DNA of 7,328 nt, taken from positions 1 to 7,328 of the forward strand of contig CAMFRJ010000049.1 in NCBI GenBank assembly GCA_945981915.1, written 5' to 3'. Within the stretch, counting starts at the first letter, position 1. The number at the start of each line of letters is the position of its first letter. The notes below the pieces were generated by a model. That model saw only the letters and a program-made list of their open reading frames with translations, ran no database searches and had not been told where the DNA came from. The translations under genes and the position numbers were made by a program. This DNA comes from an uncultured Erysipelotrichaceae bacterium. Lineage in GTDB: Bacteria; Bacillota_I; Bacilli_A; Erysipelotrichales; Coprobacillaceae. Below are positions 1 to 6,314 of the stretch, one piece after another.

Positions 1-263
1 GGTGCATAATCTTTAATTAAATTAATTTCTAATAAAAGAGCTTCTTTTTCACTATCGGTTACAATATATTCAAAATCATCAATCTCTAAAACAAGTTTGG
101 TTGTCTTGTAATTATGCGTTCCCGTAAAATATGAAGAAACCCTGTTTTTTAATTTTTTCGCTTTACCAACATAGATGACTGTACCCTCTTTGTTCTTCAT
201 TAAATAACAGCCAGGTTTTAAAGGTAACAGCGATAACTTATCTTTAATATACTGTTTATTCAA
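1..263 (-). CDS. uvrC: UvrC, excinuclease ABC subunit C, N-terminal fragment (cut by window start)
   Basis: UvrC makes the incisions on both sides of a DNA lesion in UvrABC nucleotide excision repair; the N-terminal GIY-YIG domain makes the 3' cut. The 87 complete residues seen here are that domain. They include LKPGCYLM (residues 15-22), [15 protein letters not shown] (28-42, with Tyr31 and Arg41 in the catalytic positions) and [11 protein letters not shown] (74-84, with the likely metal-binding Glu79). The rest of the protein lies outside the window. The start is a TTG at 263-261 giving [14 protein letters not shown], which matches the usual UvrC N-terminus. It overlaps the end of mutS2 by 8 bases. 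The nearest Shine-Dalgarno-like AGGTG is about 15 bases upstream, so translation is probably coupled to mutS2. A stand-alone GIY-YIG protein is possible in principle, but the LLPxxPGCYLM...YVGKAKxLKNRV signature is specific to UvrC. The family call is firm; the start codon is less so. Confidence 0.92.
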   Translation of the reverse strand, partial: MNKQYIKDKLSLLPLKPGCYLMKNKEGTVIYVGKAKKLKNRVSSYFTGTHNYKTTKLVLEIDDFEYIVTDSEKEALLLEINLIKDYA

Positions 264-2568
264 AATAAACTAATGTTGCACCTAATCCACCTTCATTTGC
301 GCCTCCATCACGATAAGATTTCACATATTTATTTTTATCTAGCATCTTTCTTACCCCATTTCTTAAAACACCAGTCCCCATTCCATGAATGATCCTGACC
401 ATAGAATAATTATTCACCAAAGCATTATCAATAAACTTATCTACTTCTCTCATAGCTTCTTCATAGCGCAAACCAATAATATTCAATTCAAAGCTTTGTT
501 GTGTTGTTTTACGCAACGCTCTGGCATTCGAAGTTTCTTTTTTCACTTCTCTTTTTTGATGAAGGAATTGGACTTCTGATGTTTTGGCATTGAGCTTGAT
601 ACCACCCATGTATATTGTTAAAATACCTTTTTTATTAACATCAATCACTTCACCTTCTCGATTCACTGACAAGACTTTAACGATATCGCCAGCTTGAAAG
701 ACATGATTGTCAACAATCTTCTGTTGTTTCTTTTGATATTTGGCTTCTTCTAATTCCTTTTTTGCCTGAATTGCGACATGTGGTTTGATTTGTCCTTGTA
801 ATTGTTTGAAAATGACATTCGTTTTTTCTTTCGCTTCTTCAAGATAAAGATTTGCTTCTTCCTTAGCTTCTTCTAACAGCTTATCTTTTTGTTGGAGATA
901 TTTATCAATGTAAGAATGATATTTTTTTTCTTTTTCATCAGCATCATGTTGCATCTGTAAGAGTTTTTCTTTTTCCTGTAAAACACTTTGCATTTCATTT
1001 TGTAATTGTTCTAATAATTTTTCAGAAACAGATAATGAATTATTTTTAATAGTATAAGCATTTTGAATGATATCTTCATTCAATCCTAAATGCTTTGATA
1101 TTTCAATAGCGTAAGAATTCCCTACAGAACCTTGGATCAAATGATAAGTTGGTACCATTTTTTCTTGATCAAATTCTACAGAGGCTATTTGAATATAATC
1201 AGTTTCCTTGGCATATTGTTTTAAAGCACTATAATGGGTTGATGCAAATGTTAAACATCCTCTTTGATGTAAATAAGTCAAAATAGCTTGTGCCAAACTT
1301 TCTCCTTCTCTAGGATCTGTTCCCGAACAGATTTCATCAATAATAACCAGACTTTTATCTGTACAATGCTGTGTTATCGAAACAAGACGTGACATATGTG
1401 ATGAAAAAGTAGATAATGACTGTTCAATAGATTGTTCATCTCCTAAATCAACATATATTTCATCAAATAAAGGAAGCTTTGCTTCTTTAACAGGAATAGG
1501 CAGTCCACAAACGGCCATCAAAGACAATAAACCTACCGTTTTTAAAGCAACTGTCTTACCTCCTGTGTTTGATCCTGAAATCAATAAGATATCTTTAGGT
1601 CTTTGTAAAACAATATCATTGGCGACAACATGATCTCGATCAATTAAAGGATGCCTCGCTTTGATCAAAGAAAGCTCATTTCCTTTCTCTACAATATTAG
1701 GGATAACCATATCTAATGCCTTACTATATGTTGCAATAGAAAAAATCATATCAACATCTATCATAATGTGAAGGTCTTCAGTTAAAGTACGATAATAGTT
1801 TTTCACTTGATGTGTTAATTCTAATAAAATACGATGTATTTCCTGTTGTTCTTCTTCTTTAGCCGTTGCCAATTGTCCATTATAGGCAACAATCTCTTCC
1901 GGTTCGATAAATATCGTTGCCCCAGAAGATGATTGACCATGGCTGATTCCTCTCATTTGGTTTTTATAAGAGATCTTAACAGGCAAAACCAGATGATCAT
2001 TTCTGCTAGAAATCACATCATGAGACAAATGATCTTTATGAGCAACTTTAATGGATTCAATCTTTTTTCTGATACTGGCTTCTATTGACACTATGCGCCT
2101 TCTGATTCGTTGTAATTCATAACTGGCATGATCATATATATGACCAGAAGGATCAATGCATCGTTCAATCGCTTGAAGCAGATCCTTTGGTAAATATAAC
2201 ATTGACATATAGTCATAAATATGACTTATTGGAATATCATTATCTAGATAGGAATCGATTTCTTTAATATTCTTTAATAATTGTATGATCAATAAAAAAT
2301 CTTGGGGAAATAAAACGCCCCCTTTATTTGCTTTTTGCAGTATTTCAGTAATATCCTCAAAAGGAGAGATTGGTAATCTTCCATAGGCATAGATCATTTT
2401 TGTTGCTTGATCAATATCATTTTGAAACAATTTGAGATCTTCAAGATCTTGGATTGGTGCTAACCCATCAATTTGCATTCGTGCCATTGAACTGAAACTA
2501 TATTGTTTTATATTTTTTTTGATAACATCAAATTCTAAAATATCAAAATTATTCTTCATTTTCATCAC
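256..2568 (-). CDS. mutS2: MutS2 (endonuclease MutS2 / ribosome-rescue ATPase, Smr domain)
   Basis: MutS2 is a MutS-family ATPase without the mismatch-recognition domains. It has been linked to suppression of recombination and, in Bacillus subtilis, to splitting collided ribosomes. In order the 770 residues show a helical core and clamp region (about 1-320), Walker A GSNTGGKT (332-339), the MutS-family [17 protein letters not shown] segment (376-392), Walker B LVIIDE (407-412) followed by SGTDPREG, and a long Lys/Glu-rich coiled coil (about 505-600). A KOW-like segment follows (about 620-665, AGDIVKVL...GEVIDV), then a C-terminal Smr domain (695-770) with HGMGTG at 728-733. The length is normal for the family. 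One oddity is that the usual LDLRG at the start of the Smr domain reads LNIIG. The start is unsettled: GTG at 2568 (used for numbering) has AAGGA 10 bases upstream, and ATGs at 2565 and 2559 are in frame, the last giving the family-like [10 protein letters not shown]. The gene overlaps the 3' end of cvpA and is probably the second gene of a cvpA-mutS2-uvrC operon. Confidence 0.96.
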   Translation of the reverse strand: MMKMKNNFDILEFDVIKKNIKQYSFSSMARMQIDGLAPIQDLEDLKLFQNDIDQATKMIYAYGRLPISPFEDITEILQKANKGGVLFPQDFLLIIQLLKNIKEIDSYLDNDIPISHIYDYMSMLYLPKDLLQAIERCIDPSGHIYDHASYELQRIRRRIVSIEASIRKKIESIKVAHKDHLSHDVISSRNDHLVLPVKISYKNQMRGISHGQSSSGATIFIEPEEIVAYNGQLATAKEEEQQEIHRILLELTHQVKNYYRTLTEDLHIMIDVDMIFSIATYSKALDMVIPNIVEKGNELSLIKARHPLIDRDHVVANDIVLQRPKDILLISGSNTGGKTVALKTVGLLSLMAVCGLPIPVKEAKLPLFDEIYVDLGDEQSIEQSLSTFSSHMSRLVSITQHCTDKSLVIIDEICSGTDPREGESLAQAILTYLHQRGCLTFASTHYSALKQYAKETDYIQIASVEFDQEKMVPTYHLIQGSVGNSYAIEISKHLGLNEDIIQNAYTIKNNSLSVSEKLLEQLQNEMQSVLQEKEKLLQMQHDADEKEKKYHSYIDKYLQQKDKLLEEAKEEANLYLEEAKEKTNVIFKQLQGQIKPHVAIQAKKELEEAKYQKKQQKIVDNHVFQAGDIVKVLSVNREGEVIDVNKKGILTIYMGGIKLNAKTSEVQFLHQKREVKKETSNARALRKTTQQSFELNIIGLRYEEAMREVDKFIDNALVNNYSMVRIIHGMGTGVLRNGVRKMLDKNKYVKSYRDGGANEGGLGATLVYFE

Positions 2569-3343
2569 TCACTCTTATTCCTTCACATACCTTTTGGTCA
2601 TCTAATTGATGTTTATGACACATTTCGATTATCAGATCATATGTCTTTTGATTAACAGACACATCATCCATTTTTGAATAATAACTTTCTATAAATGTCT
2701 TTAAGGATTGTTCGTCCACCATTCCTTCTGTATCTAGCTTATATAGTATCTCACTTACCAATGTCACACAAGTTGTATCTTTTTGATTAAGGTCAATATT
2801 ATGAAAATCTTTTATCAATTCAAAATTCATGATCTCTCTTGTATACTCTGGCACAGAAAGAGAGATAGTATGAGCAATAATAGAATTTTGTATAATCTCT
2901 TTACCTCCCGAAAACAAAGGTGAGATAATCATCGCTAAGGTAAGATAGATAATGACCACACTTTCTAAAAAAGACAAAATCACACCTAATAAATGATCTA
3001 AAAACTCGGTCAACTTTAAAAAAGATAATATTTTTTTTAACAAAGGTTTCAAAAAGATACCTAGTATCTTACAAGCTACTTTAAATATAACAAAAATAAT
3101 CACAAAGATAAAAAACTGATTGACATTTTGTGATAAAACTTCTAAAGGAGGATCTAACTGATAAATGATCCATACTTGAGATACTGGATAAGAAATCTCA
3201 TATGCAATCAGGGCTGCTAAAAATGTTGATACAAAATCATACAATCTCACGATAAATCCTTTTTTATATCCTAAAATAAGCATAATCATGACATAAAATA
3301 ATATAATCACATCTAAAATAAAAGGTTTTAACAAAATTCCCAT
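2549..3343 (-). CDS. CvpA family membrane protein with long C-terminal tail
   Basis: This is a four-helix membrane protein of the CvpA family, whose founder is needed for colicin V production in E. coli. Its role in Bacillota is unknown, but a member sits next to mutS2 in many of them (yshB in Bacillus). Hydrophobic segments lie at about residues 11-26, 32-50, 76-99 and 116-143. The family signatures are GYKKGFIVRLYDF (25-37) after helix 1 and DHLLGVILSFLESV (116-129) in helix 4. CvpA proteins are usually about 160-180 residues. This one has 264 because of a hydrophilic tail of about 120 residues (144-264) that I do not recognise. I chose the ATG at 3343 because GAGGTGA lies 4 bases upstream. 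The frame stays open to a TTG at 3370, but that codon lies upstream of the predicted transcript start. It is the first gene of the operon, directly behind the promoter at 3361-3389. No gene symbol is assigned because function is not established. Confidence 0.85.
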   Translation of the reverse strand: MGILLKPFILDVIILFYVMIMLILGYKKGFIVRLYDFVSTFLAALIAYEISYPVSQVWIIYQLDPPLEVLSQNVNQFFIFVIIFVIFKVACKILGIFLKPLLKKILSFLKLTEFLDHLLGVILSFLESVVIIYLTLAMIISPLFSGGKEIIQNSIIAHTISLSVPEYTREIMNFELIKDFHNIDLNQKDTTCVTLVSEILYKLDTEGMVDEQSLKTFIESYYSKMDDVSVNQKTYDLIIEMCHKHQLDDQKVCEGIRVSDENEE

Positions 3344-3360
3344 GAAATCACCTCGCGATA

Positions 3361-3389
3361 ATTGTATCAAAACAAAAATATAGTGTCAA
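3361..3389 (-). promoter_or_regulatory. Sigma-A-type promoter of the cvpA-mutS2-uvrC operon
   Basis: On the minus strand a perfect -35 TTGACA (3389-3384) is followed by a 17-base spacer and a -10 TACAAT (3366-3361), one base from consensus. The predicted transcript start is near 3354, which is the first base of the GAGGTGA ribosome binding site, so the leader before the ATG at 3343 is only about 11 bases. The -35 shares five bases with the -35 of the opposing rnhC promoter. Confidence 0.85.
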
Positions 3390-3411
3390 AATCTTAAAAT
3401 TATGATATAAT
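3383..3411 (+). promoter_or_regulatory. Extended -10 promoter of rnhC
   Basis: On the plus strand GTGTCA (3383-3388, four of six matches to TTGACA) is followed by a 17-base spacer and a perfect -10 TATAAT (3406-3411). TG one base before it (3403-3404) makes an extended -10, which compensates for the weaker -35. The predicted transcript start is near 3418, so the ATG at 3413 is excluded as a start codon. The -35 overlaps that of the divergent cvpA promoter. Confidence 0.8.
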
Positions 3412-3423
3412 TATGTTGTACGC

Positions 3424-3431
3424 AAAGGAGG
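3424..3431 (+). promoter_or_regulatory. Ribosome binding site of rnhC
   Basis: AAAGGAGG is a near-perfect Shine-Dalgarno sequence, 11 bases before the ATG at 3443. It decides the start. The in-frame ATG at 3413 lies upstream of both this site and the predicted transcript start. The ATG at 3435 is out of frame and stops after three codons. Confidence 0.8.
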
Positions 3432-3442
3432 ATTATGTTAAC

Positions 3443-4210
3443 ATGAATGTTTCAAAAAATAATAATTCATATTTAATGAATATTATCAATATGCATGTTG
3501 TAAACTCTGCGCCAGTTGCTGAAAAAGCATCAGATCTTCAAAACACGTCAAAAGAATTTTATAAGTCTTCCCACATTGGCTGTGATGAAACAGGATCTGG
3601 TGATTTCTTTGGGCCTCTTTGTGTTGTTGCCTGTTATATTGATGAACGAGATTATGATTGGCTAAGAAGCATCAATGTCAGAGATCCTAAAGAAATGTCA
3701 ACTCAAGAGATAATAGATATTGCTAGGCAAATTAAAGATCGCATTATTTATAGTTTGTTAATTCTGGATAATTCTCATTACAATCAAATGGCGAGTTCTG
3801 GTAAGAATCTTGCTAATATTAAAGCACAACTGTATAATCAGGCTATTACAAATGTCATGCAGAAAGTGGCAATGAAAGTTGATAAGAAAGTCGTCAATCA
3901 GTTCGTCTCTCCTAAAACATTCTATAATTATTTAAAAAATGAAGTCATTGTTGTTAAAGACCTTTCATTTGAACAAAAAGGTGAAGAAGAATATCTCGGT
4001 ATCATGTGTTCTGCAATACTTTCTCGTTATGCGTTTTATCAATATTTTAATAATATGTCTAAAAGTCTGAAAATGAAACTACCTAGAGGAACTAGTAATA
4101 CTCTTGACAACGTAGCTATTGAAATTGCCAAAAAATATGGTAAGAAAATGTTATTCAAAGTTACCAAAACAAACATGACGAATTACAAACGAATTAAAGA
4201 TTTAGTTTAA
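3443..4210 (+). CDS. rnhC: Ribonuclease HIII, divergent (catalytic Asp replaced by Asn, short N-terminus)
   Basis: RNase HIII cuts the RNA strand of RNA-DNA hybrids. Family membership rests on GCDETGSGDFFGP (46-58, family form GSDEVGTGDYFGP), the segment VVNQFVSPKTFYNYLK (150-165), KGEEEYLGIMCSAILSRY (179-196), and a position divergent from cvpA as in Bacillus. The family uses a D-E-D-E metal-binding set. Here the first pair is present (Asp48, Glu49) and the last Glu is present (Glu181), but the third residue, Asp in the family motif IDQF, is Asn152 (codon AAT at 3896-3898). The conserved DSKDL segment also reads DPKEM. The protein has 255 residues against about 300 in typical members. Only 47 residues precede the catalytic Asp, compared with about 96 in the Geobacillus enzyme, so the TBP-like hybrid-binding N-terminal domain is shortened or missing. 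Activity may be reduced or altered; this is inference. The gene has its own promoter and ends in the shared terminator at 4210-4239. Confidence 0.88.
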   Translation: MNVSKNNNSYLMNIINMHVVNSAPVAEKASDLQNTSKEFYKSSHIGCDETGSGDFFGPLCVVACYIDERDYDWLRSINVRDPKEMSTQEIIDIARQIKDRIIYSLLILDNSHYNQMASSGKNLANIKAQLYNQAITNVMQKVAMKVDKKVVNQFVSPKTFYNYLKNEVIVVKDLSFEQKGEEEYLGIMCSAILSRYAFYQYFNNMSKSLKMKLPRGTSNTLDNVAIEIAKKYGKKMLFKVTKTNMTNYKRIKDLV

Positions 4211-4239
4211 AAAACTTCAGAAAATTTTCTGAAGTTTTT
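4210..4239. terminator. Bidirectional intrinsic terminator between converging genes
   Basis: This is a perfect 30-base palindrome: 15-base arms centred between 4224 and 4225, with core CTTCAGAA. It has A-runs on the left and T-runs on the right, so each strand gives a hairpin followed by a U-tract. The last base of the rnhC stop codon (4208-4210) and the first two bases of the minus-strand stop codon (4238-4240) fall inside the arms. It should end rnhC on the plus strand and the lspA-rluD-deaminase operon on the minus strand. Confidence 0.9.
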
Positions 4240-4708
4240 ATTTTTCAATCGTTAAATGAATTGGTGCTATCTTTGTATATTTAACACCGGCAGCGTCTAA
4301 CATACGTTTGGCTGCACGATCACTATCAGTTCCATTATACTTATCATCTTCATAAATAATTTCTTGAATACCACTTTGAATGATTGCTTTGACACATTCA
4401 TGACAAGGAAATAATGATACATAGATCGTACATCCTTTGAGATGAGAAATACTATTCAAGATAGCATTTAATTCTGCATGAACAACATAAGGATATTTAG
4501 TATCATACAATTCCCCTTCTCTTACCATCCAGGGAAACTTATCATCTTCACATCCCCAAGGAAGACCATTGTACCCCACACCAACAATCTTATGTTCAGG
4601 AGAAACAATACAAGCACCAACTTGTGTATTAGGATCTTTTGAACGATATGCTGATAATTTAGCAATACCCATAAAATACTGTTGCCAAGAAATAATTGTT
4701 TTATTCAT
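4238..4708 (-). CDS. Deoxycytidylate (dCMP) deaminase, DCTD-like
   Basis: This zinc enzyme deaminates dCMP to dUMP, the substrate of thymidylate synthase, and so feeds dTMP synthesis. Zinc and catalytic residues are visible in VVHAELNAI (75-83: His77 ligand, Glu79 proton shuttle) and FPCHEC (100-105: Cys102 and Cys105 ligands). Other family segments are RSKDPNTQVGACIV (22-35), KIVGVGYNG (40-48) and LDAAGV near the end. By memory of the sequences, DTKYPYVVHAELNAI and RSKDPNTQVGACIV are closer to the vertebrate DCTD enzyme than to the ComEB type of Bacillus. DCTD is activated by dCTP and inhibited by dTTP; whether this protein is regulated in that way is unknown. I chose the ATG at 4708, 5 bases after AAGGTGA (4720-4714). 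An in-frame GTG at 4717 falls within that binding site and is not preferred. The gene overlaps the rluD-type gene by 8 bases (ATGAATAA) and is last in its operon. Length is 156 residues. Confidence 0.92.
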   Translation of the reverse strand: MNKTIISWQQYFMGIAKLSAYRSKDPNTQVGACIVSPEHKIVGVGYNGLPWGCEDDKFPWMVREGELYDTKYPYVVHAELNAILNSISHLKGCTIYVSLFPCHECVKAIIQSGIQEIIYEDDKYNGTDSDRAAKRMLDAAGVKYTKIAPIHLTIEK

Positions 4709-5615
4709 CGTTGTCACCTTCTAACTCATCTAATTTTGCTTGGAAATAATCAGGTAATGGACATTCAAATTCTAAATATTCATGTGACGTAGGATGAATA
4801 AATCCCAATACCTTAGCATGTAAAAATTGTCCATGACTTTGATCATCTTTTTTTAAACCGTATTTAGGATCCCCATAAACAGGAAAACCAATATATGACA
4901 TATGGACCCTGATTTGATGGGTTCTTCCTGTTTCTAATCGACATTCAATAAGAGTCATATCTTGATATCTTTTTAATACTGTAAAGTTGGTGATGGCTTC
5001 TTTACTGTTATGTTTTGTCACTGCCATTTTTTGACGATCATTGCTATCTCTTCCAATAGGTGCATCGATTTTCCCATGAAGATGGGGAATGACTCCATGA
5101 ACCAATGCCACATATTTTCTTGTAACACTATGTTCTTTTAACTGTTCACTTAGTCTTTGATGGGCCTTATCATTTTTTGCAACCATCAATAAACCACTGG
5201 TTTCTTTATCAATACGATGAACGATTCCAGGTCTTAAAACACCATTGATTCCTGAAAGGTCATGACAATGATAAAGCAAGGCATTGACTAATGTTCCCTG
5301 ATAAATTCCTTGACTAGGATGAACGATCATCCCACTTGGTTTATTAACAACAATTACATCTTGATCTTCATAATAAACATCTAATGGGATATCTTCAGGT
5401 AAAACATCCATTTCTTTTTGGTCAGGCAAAGTCACTTCGATTTGATCACTTAATTTGACTTTATAACTGGCCTTCTCTTGATGACCATTAACTTTGACAT
5501 GTCCTTCTTTAATATATTGTTGAATTAATGTTCTTGATAAATCAGGCATAGAAAGACTGATCAACTTATCTAAACGAATGTTGTCATTCGTGATTTCCAA
5601 CTTTTTTATTTCCAT
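4701..5615 (-). CDS. rluD: RluA/RluD-family 23S rRNA pseudouridine synthase
   Basis: The enzyme converts uridines to pseudouridine in structured RNA, most likely in 23S rRNA as for E. coli RluD (helix 69). The exact target in Bacillota members (YlyB type) is not set by sequence, so the symbol is by family. An S4 RNA-binding domain lies at about residues 13-62 (IRLDKLISL...VKVNG). The catalytic domain follows, with VVNKPSGMIVHPS (89-101), the active-site motif HRIDKETSG (133-141, catalytic Asp136) and LETGRTHQIRVHM (227-239) then GDPKYG. All key residues are intact and 304 residues is the usual length. The ATG at 5615 is chosen because GAGGA lies 8 bases upstream; an in-frame TTG at 5630 overlaps that binding site. 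The gene overlaps lspA by 32 bases and the deaminase by 8, so it is clearly co-transcribed. The lspA-rluD pairing is a common Bacillota arrangement. Confidence 0.93.
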   Translation of the reverse strand: MEIKKLEITNDNIRLDKLISLSMPDLSRTLIQQYIKEGHVKVNGHQEKASYKVKLSDQIEVTLPDQKEMDVLPEDIPLDVYYEDQDVIVVNKPSGMIVHPSQGIYQGTLVNALLYHCHDLSGINGVLRPGIVHRIDKETSGLLMVAKNDKAHQRLSEQLKEHSVTRKYVALVHGVIPHLHGKIDAPIGRDSNDRQKMAVTKHNSKEAITNFTVLKRYQDMTLIECRLETGRTHQIRVHMSYIGFPVYGDPKYGLKKDDQSHGQFLHAKVLGFIHPTSHEYLEFECPLPDYFQAKLDELEGDNDE

Positions 5616-6090
5616 AAATATATTCCTCAAAAATAATTTCTACAATAATTAATCCTACTCCAATAACAATCGCCATATCAGCAATATTAAACACTGGAAA
5701 ATCATAACCTAAAATAATAAAATCAATAAAATCTCTGACATATCCTAAAGAAATTCTATCAATTATATTACCTACTGCTCCTGAAAAAGTCAAAACAATA
5801 CCAAAACGTGTTAAAACTTCATAATCTTTTGTCTTATAAAAATAATAAGCCATAGCTGCCAAAGCAATCAATGCAATAAGAATAAAAAATTCTACATGTC
5901 CTGGAAACATGCCCCAGGCAGCGCCTTTATTATGCGAATAAGTATAATAGAAAAAATTATCTATAATAGTGACTGATTGTCCTAAAATCATTGAAGAAGA
6001 AACAAGAATCTTCGATAACTGATCTCCTAAAACAACAACAAGGAAAGTGACTATATATAGAATGATCGCTTTTTTATCCAATTTCTTCAT
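5584..6090 (-). CDS. lspA: Lipoprotein signal peptidase LspA (signal peptidase II)
   Basis: LspA is the inner-membrane aspartyl protease that removes the signal peptide from diacylated prolipoproteins just before the lipobox cysteine. It acts after Lgt. The 168 residues carry four hydrophobic helices (about 8-25, 64-84, 92-110, 140-157) and the conserved set: GDQLSK (22-27), NKGAAWG (54-60), GAVGNIIDR (104-112, catalytic Asp111), GYVRDFID (116-123) and FNIAD (134-138, catalytic Asp138). All key residues are present. The start is the ATG at 6090, with GGGTGA 4 bases upstream. The frame stays open to 6147, but that extension crosses the predicted -10 box and would give an atypically long N-terminus. 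It is the first gene of an overlapping operon with the pseudouridine synthase and the dCMP deaminase. Confidence 0.95.
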   Translation of the reverse strand: MKKLDKKAIILYIVTFLVVVLGDQLSKILVSSSMILGQSVTIIDNFFYYTYSHNKGAAWGMFPGHVEFFILIALIALAAMAYYFYKTKDYEVLTRFGIVLTFSGAVGNIIDRISLGYVRDFIDFIILGYDFPVFNIADMAIVIGVGLIIVEIIFEEYIYGNKKVGNHE

Positions 6091-6106
6091 AATATCACCC
6101 AGAGTC

Positions 6107-6134
6107 ATTATACAATAAAGAGAAAAAGAAACAA
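6107..6134 (-). promoter_or_regulatory. Probable promoter of the lspA operon
   Basis: On the minus strand a perfect -10 TATAAT (6112-6107) lies 16 bases after TTGTTT (6134-6129), a poor -35 with the TTG conserved. The predicted transcript start near 6100 coincides with the first G of the GGGTGA ribosome binding site, so the leader would be about 10 bases. The -10 is convincing; the -35 is uncertain. Confidence 0.5.
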
Positions 6135-6190
6135 ACAAGAAAATCATTATCTTTTCAAAATCCTTTTTCTTATCCTTTCATTTCATTCTT

Positions 6191-6243
6191 TAGACAATTT
6201 TTTCATATTGTTCATTCAGTAGACATTTTCATCAAATTGTCTA
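6191..6243. repeat. TAGACA inverted/direct repeat cluster, possible operator
   Basis: TAGACAATTT (6191-6200) and AAATTGTCTA (6234-6243) form a perfect 10-base inverted repeat. A third copy, TAGACA at 6220-6225, lies between them as part of GTAGACA (6219-6225), which pairs with TGTCTAC (6238-6244) as a 7-base inverted repeat with a 12-base gap. It also repeats the first copy directly, 29 bases apart, followed by similar TTTTCAT. The spacing resembles a transcription factor operator in the 224-base region between lspA and the radical SAM gene. Which gene it would control is not shown. Confidence 0.4.
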
Positions 6244-6300
6244 CCATATCTCATTTTTTTCAACATAAAATGTAACCATAGTCAAAAACAATTCATTGAT

Positions 6301-6307
6301 AAGGAGG
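6301..6307 (+). promoter_or_regulatory. Ribosome binding site of the radical SAM gene
   Basis: AAGGAGG is a consensus Shine-Dalgarno sequence, 7 bases before the ATG at 6315, and fixes the start. I found no convincing -35/-10 pair upstream on the plus strand. Confidence 0.85.
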
Positions 6308-6314
6308 AAACAAA

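Noticed and set aside
385..579. A 64-codon open frame on the plus strand inside mutS2.
   Set aside because: It lies antisense to the Smr-domain coding region of a clear mutS2 gene, has no family resemblance and no good ribosome binding site. It is a chance frame.
3413..3442. An N-terminal extension of rnhC from the ATG at 3413.
   Set aside because: That ATG starts one base after the TATAAT box and before the expected transcript start, and it lies upstream of the AAAGGAGG binding site. The ATG at 3443 fits.
3435..3446. A three-codon leader frame (ATG TTA ACA TGA) overlapping the rnhC start.
   Set aside because: It is only three codons long and too close to the Shine-Dalgarno core for good initiation. 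Nothing marks it as a regulatory leader peptide.
6091..6147. An N-terminal hydrophobic extension of LspA (MIFLFVSFSLYC...).
   Set aside because: It crosses the predicted -10 box, and the ATG at 6090 has a GGGTGA binding site and gives the usual family length.
6145..6314. A small RNA, riboswitch or plus-strand promoter in the intergenic region.
   Set aside because: No T-box, SAM or other leader motif is recognisable, and candidate -35/-10 pairs on the plus strand have wrong spacing or poor matches (for example TTGTCT with CATAAA at 21 bases). Only the TAGACA repeats stand out.
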